Assembly: GCA_037349105.1 (NCBI GenBank)
Contig: JAYJMM010000009.1
Coordinates: forward strand, 744,001 to 808,000
Length of the DNA: 64,000 bases
Source: Limnomonas spitsbergensis
Lineage: Eukaryota; Chlorophyta; Chlorophyceae; Chlamydomonadales
Direction: 5' to 3'
Shown here piece by piece: positions 47,401 to 59,400 of this stretch (positions are counted from its first letter, which is position 1; each line of letters starts with the position of its first letter). A program made the position numbers and the translations under genes. Below the pieces are notes generated by a model. The model searched no databases and was not told the origin of the DNA. It saw only the letters and a list, made by a program, of their open reading frames with translations.

Positions 47401-50400
47401 CGTTTAGGGTTAAGGGTTTCGGGCTCCAGGGTAAGCGTTTAGGGTCATCAATGTGCACAGTCGGTCTCTTGGGCCCTCCCAGCATGCACCTAGCCAAAGG
47501 TGGGGAAAGGAAAAAGAGAAAGCTACGCCTGAGCGGGGCGAGGAGGCTAAGGAAACAATGCAGCTTGGGGCTGAACAGTTAAAAATAAATAAGCGTCCCT
47601 GGCGTCTGAAATGGAGCAGCTGCGCTGTCAGCATCGAACCCTCCTGGCATTTAGGGTTCCAGGGGTTTAAGGTTCAGCGTTTAGGGTGTCAGGTTTACGT
47701 TGAGGGTTTAGGGTGTCAGGTTGACGTTAAGGGTTAGGGTTTAGGGTGTCAGGTTTATGTTAATGGATTAGGGTTCAATTCTCTGTCATCTGCTTACTGC
47801 AAAGCTGTATAGTGGTGCTATATGCATCCTTCACTGGTCTAGCAGTGGTAAAAGCCAAGCTTGGATTATGGTTGAGGGTATAGGGTATAGGGCTCAAGGT
47901 TCTGCGTTTTGGGTGAATGGTGAATTTGCAGTTGGGTTTCAGTTGGGCTCTCATGTTCTTCGCCAAGGTGTCTTCCTTGCCAGCCCCCCCCCACCTCCTT
48001 ACCAGTATGCATCTGATGACTTGTCTTTGCCATGTGTGCTGGTCCTGTCCTGTCCTGTCCTGTCCTGTATTGCTGGATCTTGCATATCAATACCCATCTG
48101 ACGACTTGTGGTTGTCACGTGTTACTGTACTGTTGGGACTCTTGTACTACTAGGTTTTAGTACTGCTAATCTGCCAGTTACTTATTGCGCCTGCCTCGTT
48201 GTACACGCCCGTGACGTCAGGTGCACTGGTGCTGAACTGTATTGCTGTTACTTTTCGACCAGTTTCTCTGTGAAGTAAAAAACGCGCATGTCCTTTTCTA
48301 GCTTCCCTTTCCTAGTTGTGAAAGCCTGTGATGTCAGGTGCGTGAAATTATCCCGTCTCCTATCTCCCCGGGGGACTGCAGACTGCTTCAAAATTTCCTA
48401 TTCCATTGGTCTCCTTCCCTAGTCTTATGTCAGATCAAGGTAAGGCCCTGTTGCATGTCTAAACCCCAAACCCTAAACCCTGCTGCAGGTTTGTCGATAC
48501 CCGCTCCGTTACCTCAGCGAGCCTGTTGAGCTGCTTGTTGCCGCAACCGAGAATGTGCTGAATGACCCTCACAAGTGAGAGCAACAAATCGGATTGGTGT
48601 TGCAGTTTGGGCGTTGCAGGTTGGGTGTTGCAGTCGCAACAGAGGATGTGCTGAACGACTCTCACAAGTGAGAGCAACAAATCGGATTGGTGTTGCAGGT
48701 TGGGTGTGGCAAGTTGGGTGTTGCAGGTTGGGTGTTGCAGGTTGGGTGTTGCAGGTTGGGTGTTGCAGGTTGGGTGTTGCAGGTTGGGTGTTGCAGGTTG
48801 GGTGTTGCAGGTTGGGTGTTGCAGGTTGGGTGATGCAGGTTGGGTGTGGCAAGTTGGGTGTTGCAGGTTGGGTGTTGCAGGTTGGGTGTTGCAGGTTGGG
48901 TGTTACAGGTTGGGTGTTGCAGGTTGGGTGTTGCAGGTTGGGTGTTGCAGGTTGGGTGTTGCAGTCGCAATCGAGGATGTGCTGAATGGCCCTCACAAGT
49001 GAGAGCAACAAATTGGATTGGTGTTGCAGGTTAGGTGTTGCAGGTTGGGTGTTGCAGTCGCGACAGAGGGTCTGATGAACGACCCTCGCAAGTGAAAGCA
49101 ACAAGTAGAAAAGCACCCTCTACGCGGCCCTGAACAAATAGGGTTGGGAGGTGAGGGGTGAGGGATGAGGGGTGAGAGGGTGAGAGGGTGAGGGGTGAGA
49201 GGGTGAGGGGTGAGGGGTTGAGGCTTGAGAGTCTATCTTATGTATTTAGGGACGACCATCTTTCGCACTATACTCCCCGCACCCCGCTGCATTTTATTTT
49301 CTGCACGCGGCTCTAGCATCCAAGCCTTTGAGGACCCAATCTGGACCCTCCTACAGCAAGTGGCTCAAGTAGCAGGGACTTGCCTCCCCTAGGCCCCTGC
49401 TGCTGCAGTCCCTCGATGTGTGTTGAAGCATATAAAACCTTAGTCTAATCCTTTAGGCACAAGCAGCAGCGCTTGTCACCCTTGGCCCCTGCTGCCATAC
49501 GTCGTGATGTAGCTTTTTAGTACCTGAAGCATCACACCCTAAACAATGGTCGTATCCTTATTTCTCAACCCTACACCCTGAACACAAAACACATAACCCT
49601 AAACACAAATAACGCAAATGTCTTATCATAAACCCTGACCCTAACCCTTCACCTGAAAACCCTCATACATTGGACCTGGATCCTCAACCTCACACCCTAA
49701 ATGTGAAACATAAACCCTGCACTTTCAATACAATTCCTAAATTGTCATCCTGAAGCCCTTAAATCTAAGCCAAGGCTGCAGAGCCACTCCTTCTTGGCCG
49801 AGCTAACCTGAACTTACACGTATCTCTTAAGCCCCCAAATGTCCCCAAACCCTGAAACTTACCCCTGACCCTTAACCCTAATCCCAGGCTGCGGAGTCGC
49901 TCCTTCTCTGTCGGGCTGACAGTGGCAGCCGCCGGCCCTATGGATTGCCTAGTGTGCTGGTTCAATATGAACTGTGCCCTTCCCCCCCACCCCAGGCTGT
50001 TGCCGCGTAGGCTAAGAAGTCACTCCTTCTCTGCCACACTAACAGCGACAGCCGCCGGCCGCCTGGACTGCCTAGTGTGTTGATTAGAGTATGACCTGTG
50101 CCCCCTTGAACCCCCCACACTACTCTGTTGCCGCGCAGGCTAAGAAGTCACTCCTTCTCTGCCACACTAACAGGGACAGCCGCCGGCCGCCTGGACTGCC
50201 TAGCGTGTTGATTAGAGTATGACCTGTGCCCCCTTGAACCCCCCACACTACTCTGTTGCCGCGCAGGCTAAGGAGTCGCTCCTTCTCTGCCAAACTTACA
50301 GCGACAGCCGCCGGCCGCCTGGACTGCCTAGTGTGTTGGCTAGAGTATGAACTGTGTCGCGGCGGCGCGGTGCTGAGCTACGCGCCGGAGGGGCTGGGAA

Positions 50401-53400
50401 GGGCAGCGACACGCGGCAGGCCCCACCCCTGGCTCAGCCCCCATGTGTGGCAGAGAGTACACTACATCAGCCTGAAGCCAAAGGTGTGTGATCCAGGGGC
50501 ATGCATCCAATGTACCCAGATATTCTTGAATAATATCTCAAACTGCCCTACATCAGCCTTAAGCCCAAGGTGTGTCATCCACGGGCCTGCCTCGGATCTA
50601 CCAGGATCCTCTTGAATAAGATCTAAAATTGTGCTGCATCAGCCTTAAGCCCAAGGTGTGTTATCCTACCCGGATTTTCTTGAATAAGATCTCGATGTAT
50701 ACTACATCAGCCTTCAGACACTGGTATGTAAATCGAAGGCATACCTCGGATCTCCCCGGATCTGCTTGAATTAGATCTCAAAAGTGTGTACTACATGAGC
50801 CCTGAAATACAGGGCTGTCAGAGAGGGACTGTCCTCACATACACTTGGATCTACTCGGATGAGATATCAAAGTGAAAAACGCGAGCTTGCCACCGCAGGC
50901 GTGTGAGTGAAGGGGTGGGGGGCATGTCCGAGATCCACCCGCATCTACCCGGATCTACTTGGATCTACTTGGATCAGATCCAACAGTGCACTTCAGGAAC
51001 CAAAAACCACAGGTTTCTCATTACAGTACATGCCTCAGATCAACCCTTGATCTTCCCAGATCAGATCTAATAGTGCACGTCATGGATATTAATCCACATG
51101 TGTGGGAGTGAGGGGCATGCCTCAGATCTAGTGGCGGGCATGCCGCCGTGCCTCGGGTCTAGCAAGGGGCATGCCTCAGATATAGTGGCGGGCATGCCGC
51201 CGTGCCTCGGGTCTAGCAAGGGGCATGCCTCAGATCTGTCGGATCTTCCAAGACCTAGTCGTCCAGTTTGAGTGATGTGCATGCCGCCGTGCCTCAGATC
51301 TAGTGGGGGGCATGGCTTGGATCTGCTTATCACCGTCCTCCAATTTCCCATCTTCCCTGCTGGCACTTCCAGGCCCCTTTGAAAAAGGCATTTCGGTGGT
51401 ATGATGATGCCTGAACATCTCATTGTTTGGGCGACGGTCCCTCTGTGAGCCAAAGAGGCTGTTTAGAGGTTCATTGTAGCTAAGATCATTGGTGCCTGGA
51501 ACTGCCTTCTGGTCCTGCGGGAATAAGGCACCTTTGTACGGACAGGTCAAATTATTGATGTCTGCTTACTCAACCACTCCTGTCTGGTCACTCAGTCACT
51601 CTGCCACTGATGCACGGTCTCTCGACCACTCCTCCCAGGTGGAGGCCCTGGACCATAACTGCCAGAAGCGCCTCACTGAGCCGTGCCGTGGGGAGACGAC
51701 ACCTCAATTCACACCCGCACCTCCTGCCAAATTAGCACAGCGTATTATAAGTGGAGCTTACTGATAATGATATAAGTATTTAACTGTTTTGTTTAATTGA
51801 CAAGTGGGTACGATACTGCAATAACAAATTAATAAATGAAATCATCAAATGCTCCCTTCCTATCACTAACGTCACTCCTGGCCAGGCCTTAGTCATGGGC
51901 CTGTGCCAGCATCAGGAGGAGCTGCGAGTCGAGCTGGACGATATTGATTTGATTCTTCATCTGTTAGTGGGCACAGTACCCTTACAGTACTCAAAATGAG
52001 TAAATAAATAAGTAAGTCCCCCCTTTTCACTACTCAGGTCACTCCTGGCCAGGCCATTGTGATGGACCTGCGGCTGCACCAGGACGAGCTGCGAGTCGAG
52101 CTGGACGAATCCTCCCTCTACAGCACCACGGAGGATCCCAACTGGGTGGCAAACTTGGCCGCGGGGACGCCGAGGCGAGGCACAGACTGTGGATCTACCT
52201 CCCTCCCTGTCGGATCCGATCCGTCGGATCTTTCAGATCTCGAATTACACTCCCCGCTCGGCTCGCGCCCGTCCAGCGAGGCTGGCGGACTGACAAATGG
52301 GAGCTGGCAGCAGCAGCAGCAGGGGGAGCGGGATAGCGCCGCGCAGAAGCAGGCTCTGGAGGAATACCCCACAATTGGCTGCGGATCGGGCGCAGCCACC
52401 GCCTACAGTGACCGGGACGGTGCCTCGCAGAAGCAGGCGTTGGAGAAATATCCCAAGGAAGCGGTCCAAGATGCATCGCCCCCTGGTAGAAGTAGCCCTA
52501 AGGATCCTGAACTGCTGCATCCCCTAGGGAAGGGTCCAAGACGCATCACCCCCTTAAAGCAGGCTTTGGAGGAATGCCCCTCAGGATCAGGCCCAGCCGC
52601 CGCCAACAGTGACCGATGCGGCGCTGCGCTTAAGCAGGGTTGGGAGGGGCATCCCTGGCTCAGCGCCGGGAGTGTGGACGCTGAAGCCGGTAACGAGGTC
52701 AGCGCTGGAGCCGCCGCCAGCGCGGGCGATAGTGCCACCCGGGAACATGGTTTAGAGGAGTACTCCAGGATGGGTGGTGAGACGATCAGCGGAGTGGGCA
52801 GCGAGTTGGGTGCAGTAGCCACCTCCGGAGGCAGCTTGAACGATGAAGATGATGATGAGAGCAGCAGCAGCAGCGATGCGGGCACGGGCGCTGGAACCAT
52901 GGGCCTTCTTCAGTACCACACGACGATGCTGAATGACAGGGAGCGGACCAGGCGGTACCAGGCCGGTATAAAGGGTGAGCGTGCGGTACGATACAGGGAT
53001 TAAGAGTGAACACGCGGTACAATGCAGGGATTAAGAGTGGGGGTGCTGTACTATACATGGATTATGAGTGAGGGTGTGGTACAATGCAGGGATTTAGAGT
53101 AATATTAATGCTATCGACCTGATTGTTGTCACTGCTTGCAGCATTCTTGGTGCTATTACCATCAGCATCATTGTTGTCTGTGCCTCCAAGCATGACCCCG
53201 CATACATGCGTGACATGATGTGCTGGCTGGCATTCCCATGTATGTGGCTATGTGTTGGTGTGCAGCCCCACACCTACGCAGATTTCCCCCTTCCCCCCTT
53301 CTACCTGATGTTCCCATATGCAGTTTCCCCTTGGCGTAACTACCATCAGCATCATTGTTGTCGCGCCTCCATGCACGACCCCGCACACATGTGTTACATG

Positions 53401-56400
53401 ATGTGATGGTTGGCATTTCCACGTATATGTGATGGTTGGCATTCCCACATGTATGTACTGATGTGCTTCCCCACATCTATGCCAATTATTTCCTTCCCCC
53501 CCATCTACCTGTTGTTTCCATTATCTTTATTATTTCCCTTATGATGGTAACGGCGCGGACGCGGCCCAGGCCCATGCCGCGCTGTTTCCTTAACCCTCAC
53601 GCCCCTGCGGGGCGTAGTTTTCTTTCTTTCTTTCTGATGTTTCCATATGCAGTTTCCCTTGCTTGAACTCTCTGCATTGCTGGATTTGTTTCCCACTCTT
53701 TCGTTTCAGGCGCGGTGCGTCAAATGCTCGAGGCCCATGCCGGCAGTCCTCGGCCCCCTCTGGTCCTGGATGTGGGCGCTGGAACCGGCCTGCTATCCAT
53801 GCTGGCGGTCAAGGCAGGCGCAACAGCTGTGTTGGGTGAGCGGTATAGATGTCGTACATCTTTTTGGCTCTGGTTCACTCTGGAACATGCGGTACAGGTA
53901 TAATACGCTGGGTGAGCGAGAGAGGAGATCGGGCGTTGTCACCTTTCGGTTGGTCTGACCTTTGTCATGCGATCGCGTACAGGGACGGGAATGCCGTATT
54001 TTCTTCCGTGTTTTAACTTTACTCCTTCTAACGTTACTCCTTCTAACGTTACTCCTTCTAACGTTGCATTAAACATCAACTCCTGTTCCCACACTTTTTT
54101 GCACCAGCTTTTTGGTAGAAGAAATCTGAAACCCTAAAAACAAACTTCAGGTAGCCGATCAATAACATGTCAGCTATGTTGTGTGAGCAGATGTTGTGAG
54201 CAGATGGTTTTTCATGCTCTGCCACCGTCTCCCCTATGTTATGCCCAGGCCAGCCATGAGCCAGAGCTGACATGCAGCCTGGTTGGTGTGTGTGTGTGTC
54301 TGTGTGTTTGGCATTGTTGCTCTAAAGCCAGCTGATTACTTGATGTCCTGCTTCTCCCTTCCGCTCCTTCATCCGATCAGGTTGTGAGGATTAGGTGGCT
54401 TGTACCTTGCATGCATGATTGGGTGGGCTAGTTTAGGGTGTATGGTTGAGGTTTTAGGGTTTAGGTTGCGTGTACACTGCATGCATAATTGGGTGGGCTA
54501 GTTTAGAGTTTAGGTTGCGTGTACACTGCACGTATGATTGGGTGGGCTAGTTTAGGGTTCAGGGTTTAGGTTGTGTGTACACTGCACGCATGATTGGGTG
54601 GGCCAGATTTCTTTCTTTCTGGGTGGGCTGTTTGGGACGGGGCCGCATGGGGGGACTCCTCTGGGCCCAACCCCAAGCATGCAGTCTCCTCTTGTGTTTC
54701 TTGCCATTTTGTATTGCCATTTTTCTTGCCATTTTTTTCTTGCTATGGCATTGTCGCTCTTTAGCCAGATGATTGTGTGAAATCATGTTCCCCCTTCACA
54801 CCCCTAAGCTTCCCTCATGCTGTGAGCGAGAGCTGGCCTTGACGCTGACTGCATGATTTGTGCGAGGGCTACTGCATCGTTGCACTACAGATAGCTCATT
54901 GCGTGATGTCCCGCTTCCCCCTCCCACCCCTGCATCATCTCTCAGGCTGTGAGCGAAAGGTGGCCTTCACGCTGACTGCATGATCAGTGCGAGGGCCCTC
55001 TCCCCCTCCCCCTCCCCCTTCCCCGCTCCCCCCTCCCCCCTCCCACCTCCCTGATGTCCCCCTCCCACTCCTGCATCTCTCAGGCTGTGAGCGAGAGCTG
55101 GCCTTGACGCTGACTGCGTGTTCCCTCCCTGCCGCCAATGGTTGCTCTTCAGCTAGTTGACTACTTGATGTTCTTCTTCCCCCTCCCACTCCTGCATCTC
55201 TCAGGCTGTGAGCGAGAGCTGGCCTTGACGCTGACTGCGTGTTCCCTCCCTGCCGCCAATGGTTGCTCTTCAGCTAGTTGACTACTTGATGTTCTTCTTC
55301 CCCCTCCCAATCCTGCATCTCTCAGGCTGTGAGCGAGAGCTGGCCTTGACGCTGACTGCGTGTTCCCTCGCCACTGCCAATGGTTGCGGCGAAGGGCTGC
55401 AGATGGTCAATGCTGCCTCCAGCGAGCTGGCCGTTGGGCCGGACGAACATATGGCTTACAGGCAAGACCCTGCATATTATTCATTGTCTAGAACGCGCCC
55501 GTTATAAAAAGGCTGTTGGGCTGGAGGGTCTAGTGGTCACTAGTACCAGGCTATTGCCATTTGTTTTTACCGCGCTGGTAAGAAAGGGTGAAAGGCCGGA
55601 CGAACATATGGCTTGCAGGCAAGACCCTGCTTATTTTTTATGTTTAAATCGCGCCCGTTCGATAAAAGGCTGTAAGGCTGGAGGGTCTAGTGGCCATTAG
55701 GACCAGGCTATGACCTGTTTCGCACCGCGCTGGTAAGAAAAGTGAAAGGGCGGAAGAAGCCAAGGGCTTACAGGCCAGACCCTGCTTATTGTTTACGTTC
55801 AAATGGCGCCCGTTAGAAAAAGGACCTCAGGCTGGAGGAGCGAGCGGCTTTTGTGGAGGACCGTGCTTTGCATGCTATTCTTTATTACCGGTGTTCACTT
55901 TGGCTCCGCGCCTGTCAGCAAAAGGCCATTGGGCCGATATAGCAGGAGCCAGGCGTAGCCCAAGTTAACAGCACTGGATATCCTGGTTCGGGCATGCTCC
56001 CAGCTTTCAGGCCCTCTCCCATCATGGCTGTTGTGCCGCCCCTGCTGGCCTGTTGTGCCTGATGGCATACGGTGCATCAGGAGAGAGTGGTCCCAAGGGA
56101 GTACTGAGGGTGGGCTGTGCCGCCTCCCCTCCCTGGTGAGGCCTAGCTTCTTTCCTTGGGTTCCCTCTTTGCACAGTCCAACCCTTTCGCAAGTAGGCTA
56201 CAAAGCAGATTTATAGGTTGTGCCGCCCCTGCTAGCCTGCTGTGCCGCCTCCCCTCCCTGGTGCGGCCTGGCCTCTTTCCTTGGTTTTCTCTTTGCACTG
56301 TCCAACCCTTTCGCAAGAAGACGACTGTGCGGATTGATAGGTGCTGCACCCAAATCATGTGGATCTGGCTGCTTTTGAAATATGGTTGTTGATCCTGGAT

Positions 56401-59400
56401 GCTTTTGACAAGAGCATGTGGATCTGGCTGCTTTTGAGATATGGTTGTTGATCCTGGATGCTTTTGACAAGAGTATGTGGATCTGGCTGCTTTTGAAATA
56501 TGGTTGTTGATCCTGGATGCTTTTGACAAGAGCATGTGGATCTGGCTGCTTTTGAAATATGGTTGTTGATCCTGGATGCTTTTGACAAGAGCATGTGGAT
56601 CTGGCTACTTTTGAAATATGGTTGTTGATCCTGGCTGTTTTTGAAAGATGGTTGTTGATCCTGGATGCTTTTGAAAGATGGTTGTTGATCCTGGATGCTT
56701 TTGACAAGAGCATGTGGATCTGGCTGCTTTTGACAGATGGTTGTTGATCCTGGATGCTTTTGACAAGAGCATGTGGATCTGGCTGCTTTTGACAGATGGT
56801 TGTTGATCCTGGATGCTTTTGAAAGATGGTTGTTGATCCTGGATGCTTTTGAAAGATGGTTGTTGATCCTGGATGCTTTTGACAAGAGTATGTGGATATG
56901 GTCAACATATTTATTGAATATTGTTTTTAAGTCTACAGAGGCTTAGAAAAAAGAATGTGTCAACTTTTGATGTTTTCAACGAATACATGTTTTGATCCTG
57001 GATGTGCTGCATTAGCATATGTGGATCGGGATGCTTTCAATACAGACTTTGTGTCAATTCTGGATGCTTTCAACATATACATATGGATCCTGGATGCTTT
57101 CAACATATACATATGGATCCTGGATGCTTTCAACATATACATATGGATCCTGGATGCTTTCAACATATACATATGGATCCTGGATGCTTTCAACATATAC
57201 ATATGGATCCTGGATGCTTTCAATGTGTTGCATGAACATATGTGGATCGGGATGCTTTCAATATTGATGTGTCAATTCTGTATGCTTCCAGGGCTGCTTT
57301 GATCACGCATGAGATATTCGGCGCGGACCCACTGAGTGAGCAGATCCTACCAACCATGCGACACATCAAGGTAAACCCTGAGCCCTAAACCATAAACCTG
57401 TAACCCTAACCCACTGAGTGAGCAGATCCTACCAACAATGTGACACATCAAGGTAAACCCTGAACCATAAACCCTAAACCCCAAACTCTTCACCCTAAAC
57501 CACTGAGTGAGCAGATCCTACCAACCATGAGGCACACCAAGGTAACCCCTGAACCCTCGGCATTTCCTTAAACCTGAAACCCTAAGCCCTCCGGTTTCCT
57601 TTAAGCATGCAACCCTAAACCCTCAGTTTGTTTTATGCATGCAGCCATGACCCCTCTGATTTTGTATATAAAAATGAACCCCTATAACCTCGGGTTTTCC
57701 TTCAGACATGACCCCCTAGACCCTCGGGGTTGCCTTAGGCATGACACCCTCCTGCCCTCCACCCTGCCCTCCACCCTACCCTCCACCGTACCCTCCACCT
57801 GCCCTCCACCCTTGTTAGTTTGGTAGGGTACCCTTTCTTCCCTCCACCCCGACCAAGGCCCTCGTCCAACAATCTGACCCGTGGCCTCAGCCCTCTTCAT
57901 GCCCGCCTCCTACCTGTCACTGAACATATATAAGCACTCAGCCACCTCTCAGTAAACATGCATGACCACTCAGCTACCTCTCACGAATCACTCAGGTACC
58001 TCTCACTAACCACTCAGCTACCTCTCAGTAATCACTCAGCTACCTCTCAGTAAACATGCATGACCACTCAGCTACCTCACTAACTGCACGGCCTCTCAGC
58101 TTTCAGCCCCGTTCCTAAATCTGACAGGAGTGCCTGGCTATCCCCTCTGCTCTCTTCATGCCGGCTCGCTTCCGGATCATTGCGGCCCTCGCCCTTTGCC
58201 CCAGCCTCGAGGCAACGTACCGGCAGGCACCTTCGCGGCAAAAGTGTGGAGTGGACATGTCAGCAGTCACGCGTTTTGCTCCCTGGAAGGTGATTGAGGA
58301 GGAGGAGGAGAGGGGGGCCGACAACGAGGGCCACAAGCGCACCCGGGCTGTTTTTAGTGTTCGCGTCTCACAAGTGTGGGTTGTTTTTCTTCCCGAGACT
58401 TTGTTGTACAGAGATTTCCCTATGAAGGTGTTATAGTTCAGGGTCAAGGTTCCCCTGCGTGGGGTTCAGCATGGTAGCACAATCTTGCTCGAGCTTTTCC
58501 GCATCGTGCCGTTTTGTGCCACCTTGGGGTCAATGCCTGGGACCCCCCCTACTCTTGTCTGGTTTCATGCCCCCTGTCTAGTGCCTACTCTCCTGAAGAC
58601 AGCATTCCCCCACCCCAGGCCTCAGTTCAGTGCTCTGAACCCAGAACCGTAAACCCTATACCCCACCCCACCCCACCCCCCCATGCCTCTGTTCAGTACT
58701 CTAAACCCTAAACCCTAAACCCTTAACTCCCCCAGGCCTCTGTTCCATGCCCTTAACCCTTAACCCCTAACCCTAAACTCTGAACCCTTCACTCCCCATG
58801 CCTCTATTCAGTGCTCTCGGTTCTTAAGACTGCGTGCCCTTGACCTGCCGTCCAGTGTACCTGCTCACTGCTGTCAAGCTACGTGTTGTCGTTTACCTCT
58901 TGCTATTAATATTCCTGCTCAGTACCTACTCTAAAGCTGTTAAGGACGTTACACCTCTGGGCCCTGTCGTGTAGGTAGAGGTAGATGCCCAGCAAGTGCC
59001 CGGCCTGCTCCTGCTGACTGAGCCTACGCTGGTCATGACGATCGAGCTTCAGGATCCAGGGCCCCTGCCTTTGGGGGGGGCCGCATCAGCATGCGTCGCT
59101 TTGTGCAGTCCCACGCCAGTCAGCGAGTATGCAACCAGCGGCCGGTGCCGCATCGCGTCCGAGGGGATTTCGAGTTTAGAGGGGCACATGGAGGGTACGG
59201 GCGGGGCTGATGTAAGTGCGGGTGCGGACGGGGCAGGCTCGGGTTGCTTTTCCTTAGGCGTCTCTGCTGCGGCTGACCACGTCAATGCCACGGGCATCCT
59301 GAGGTTGGGTGGGAGCGGTACCGGCAGAGGGGGCGCTGGTGGGGCGTGCGATGACCCCGCTGCCGCTGTCCCCACCTGCGAAGTTGCTGCCACTTGTATC

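Noticed and set aside
52118..52900. Long minus-strand frames opposite exon 52038-52974
   Set aside because: Shadows of the low-complexity linker in the methyltransferase exon, which is fixed by flanking conserved motifs and phase.
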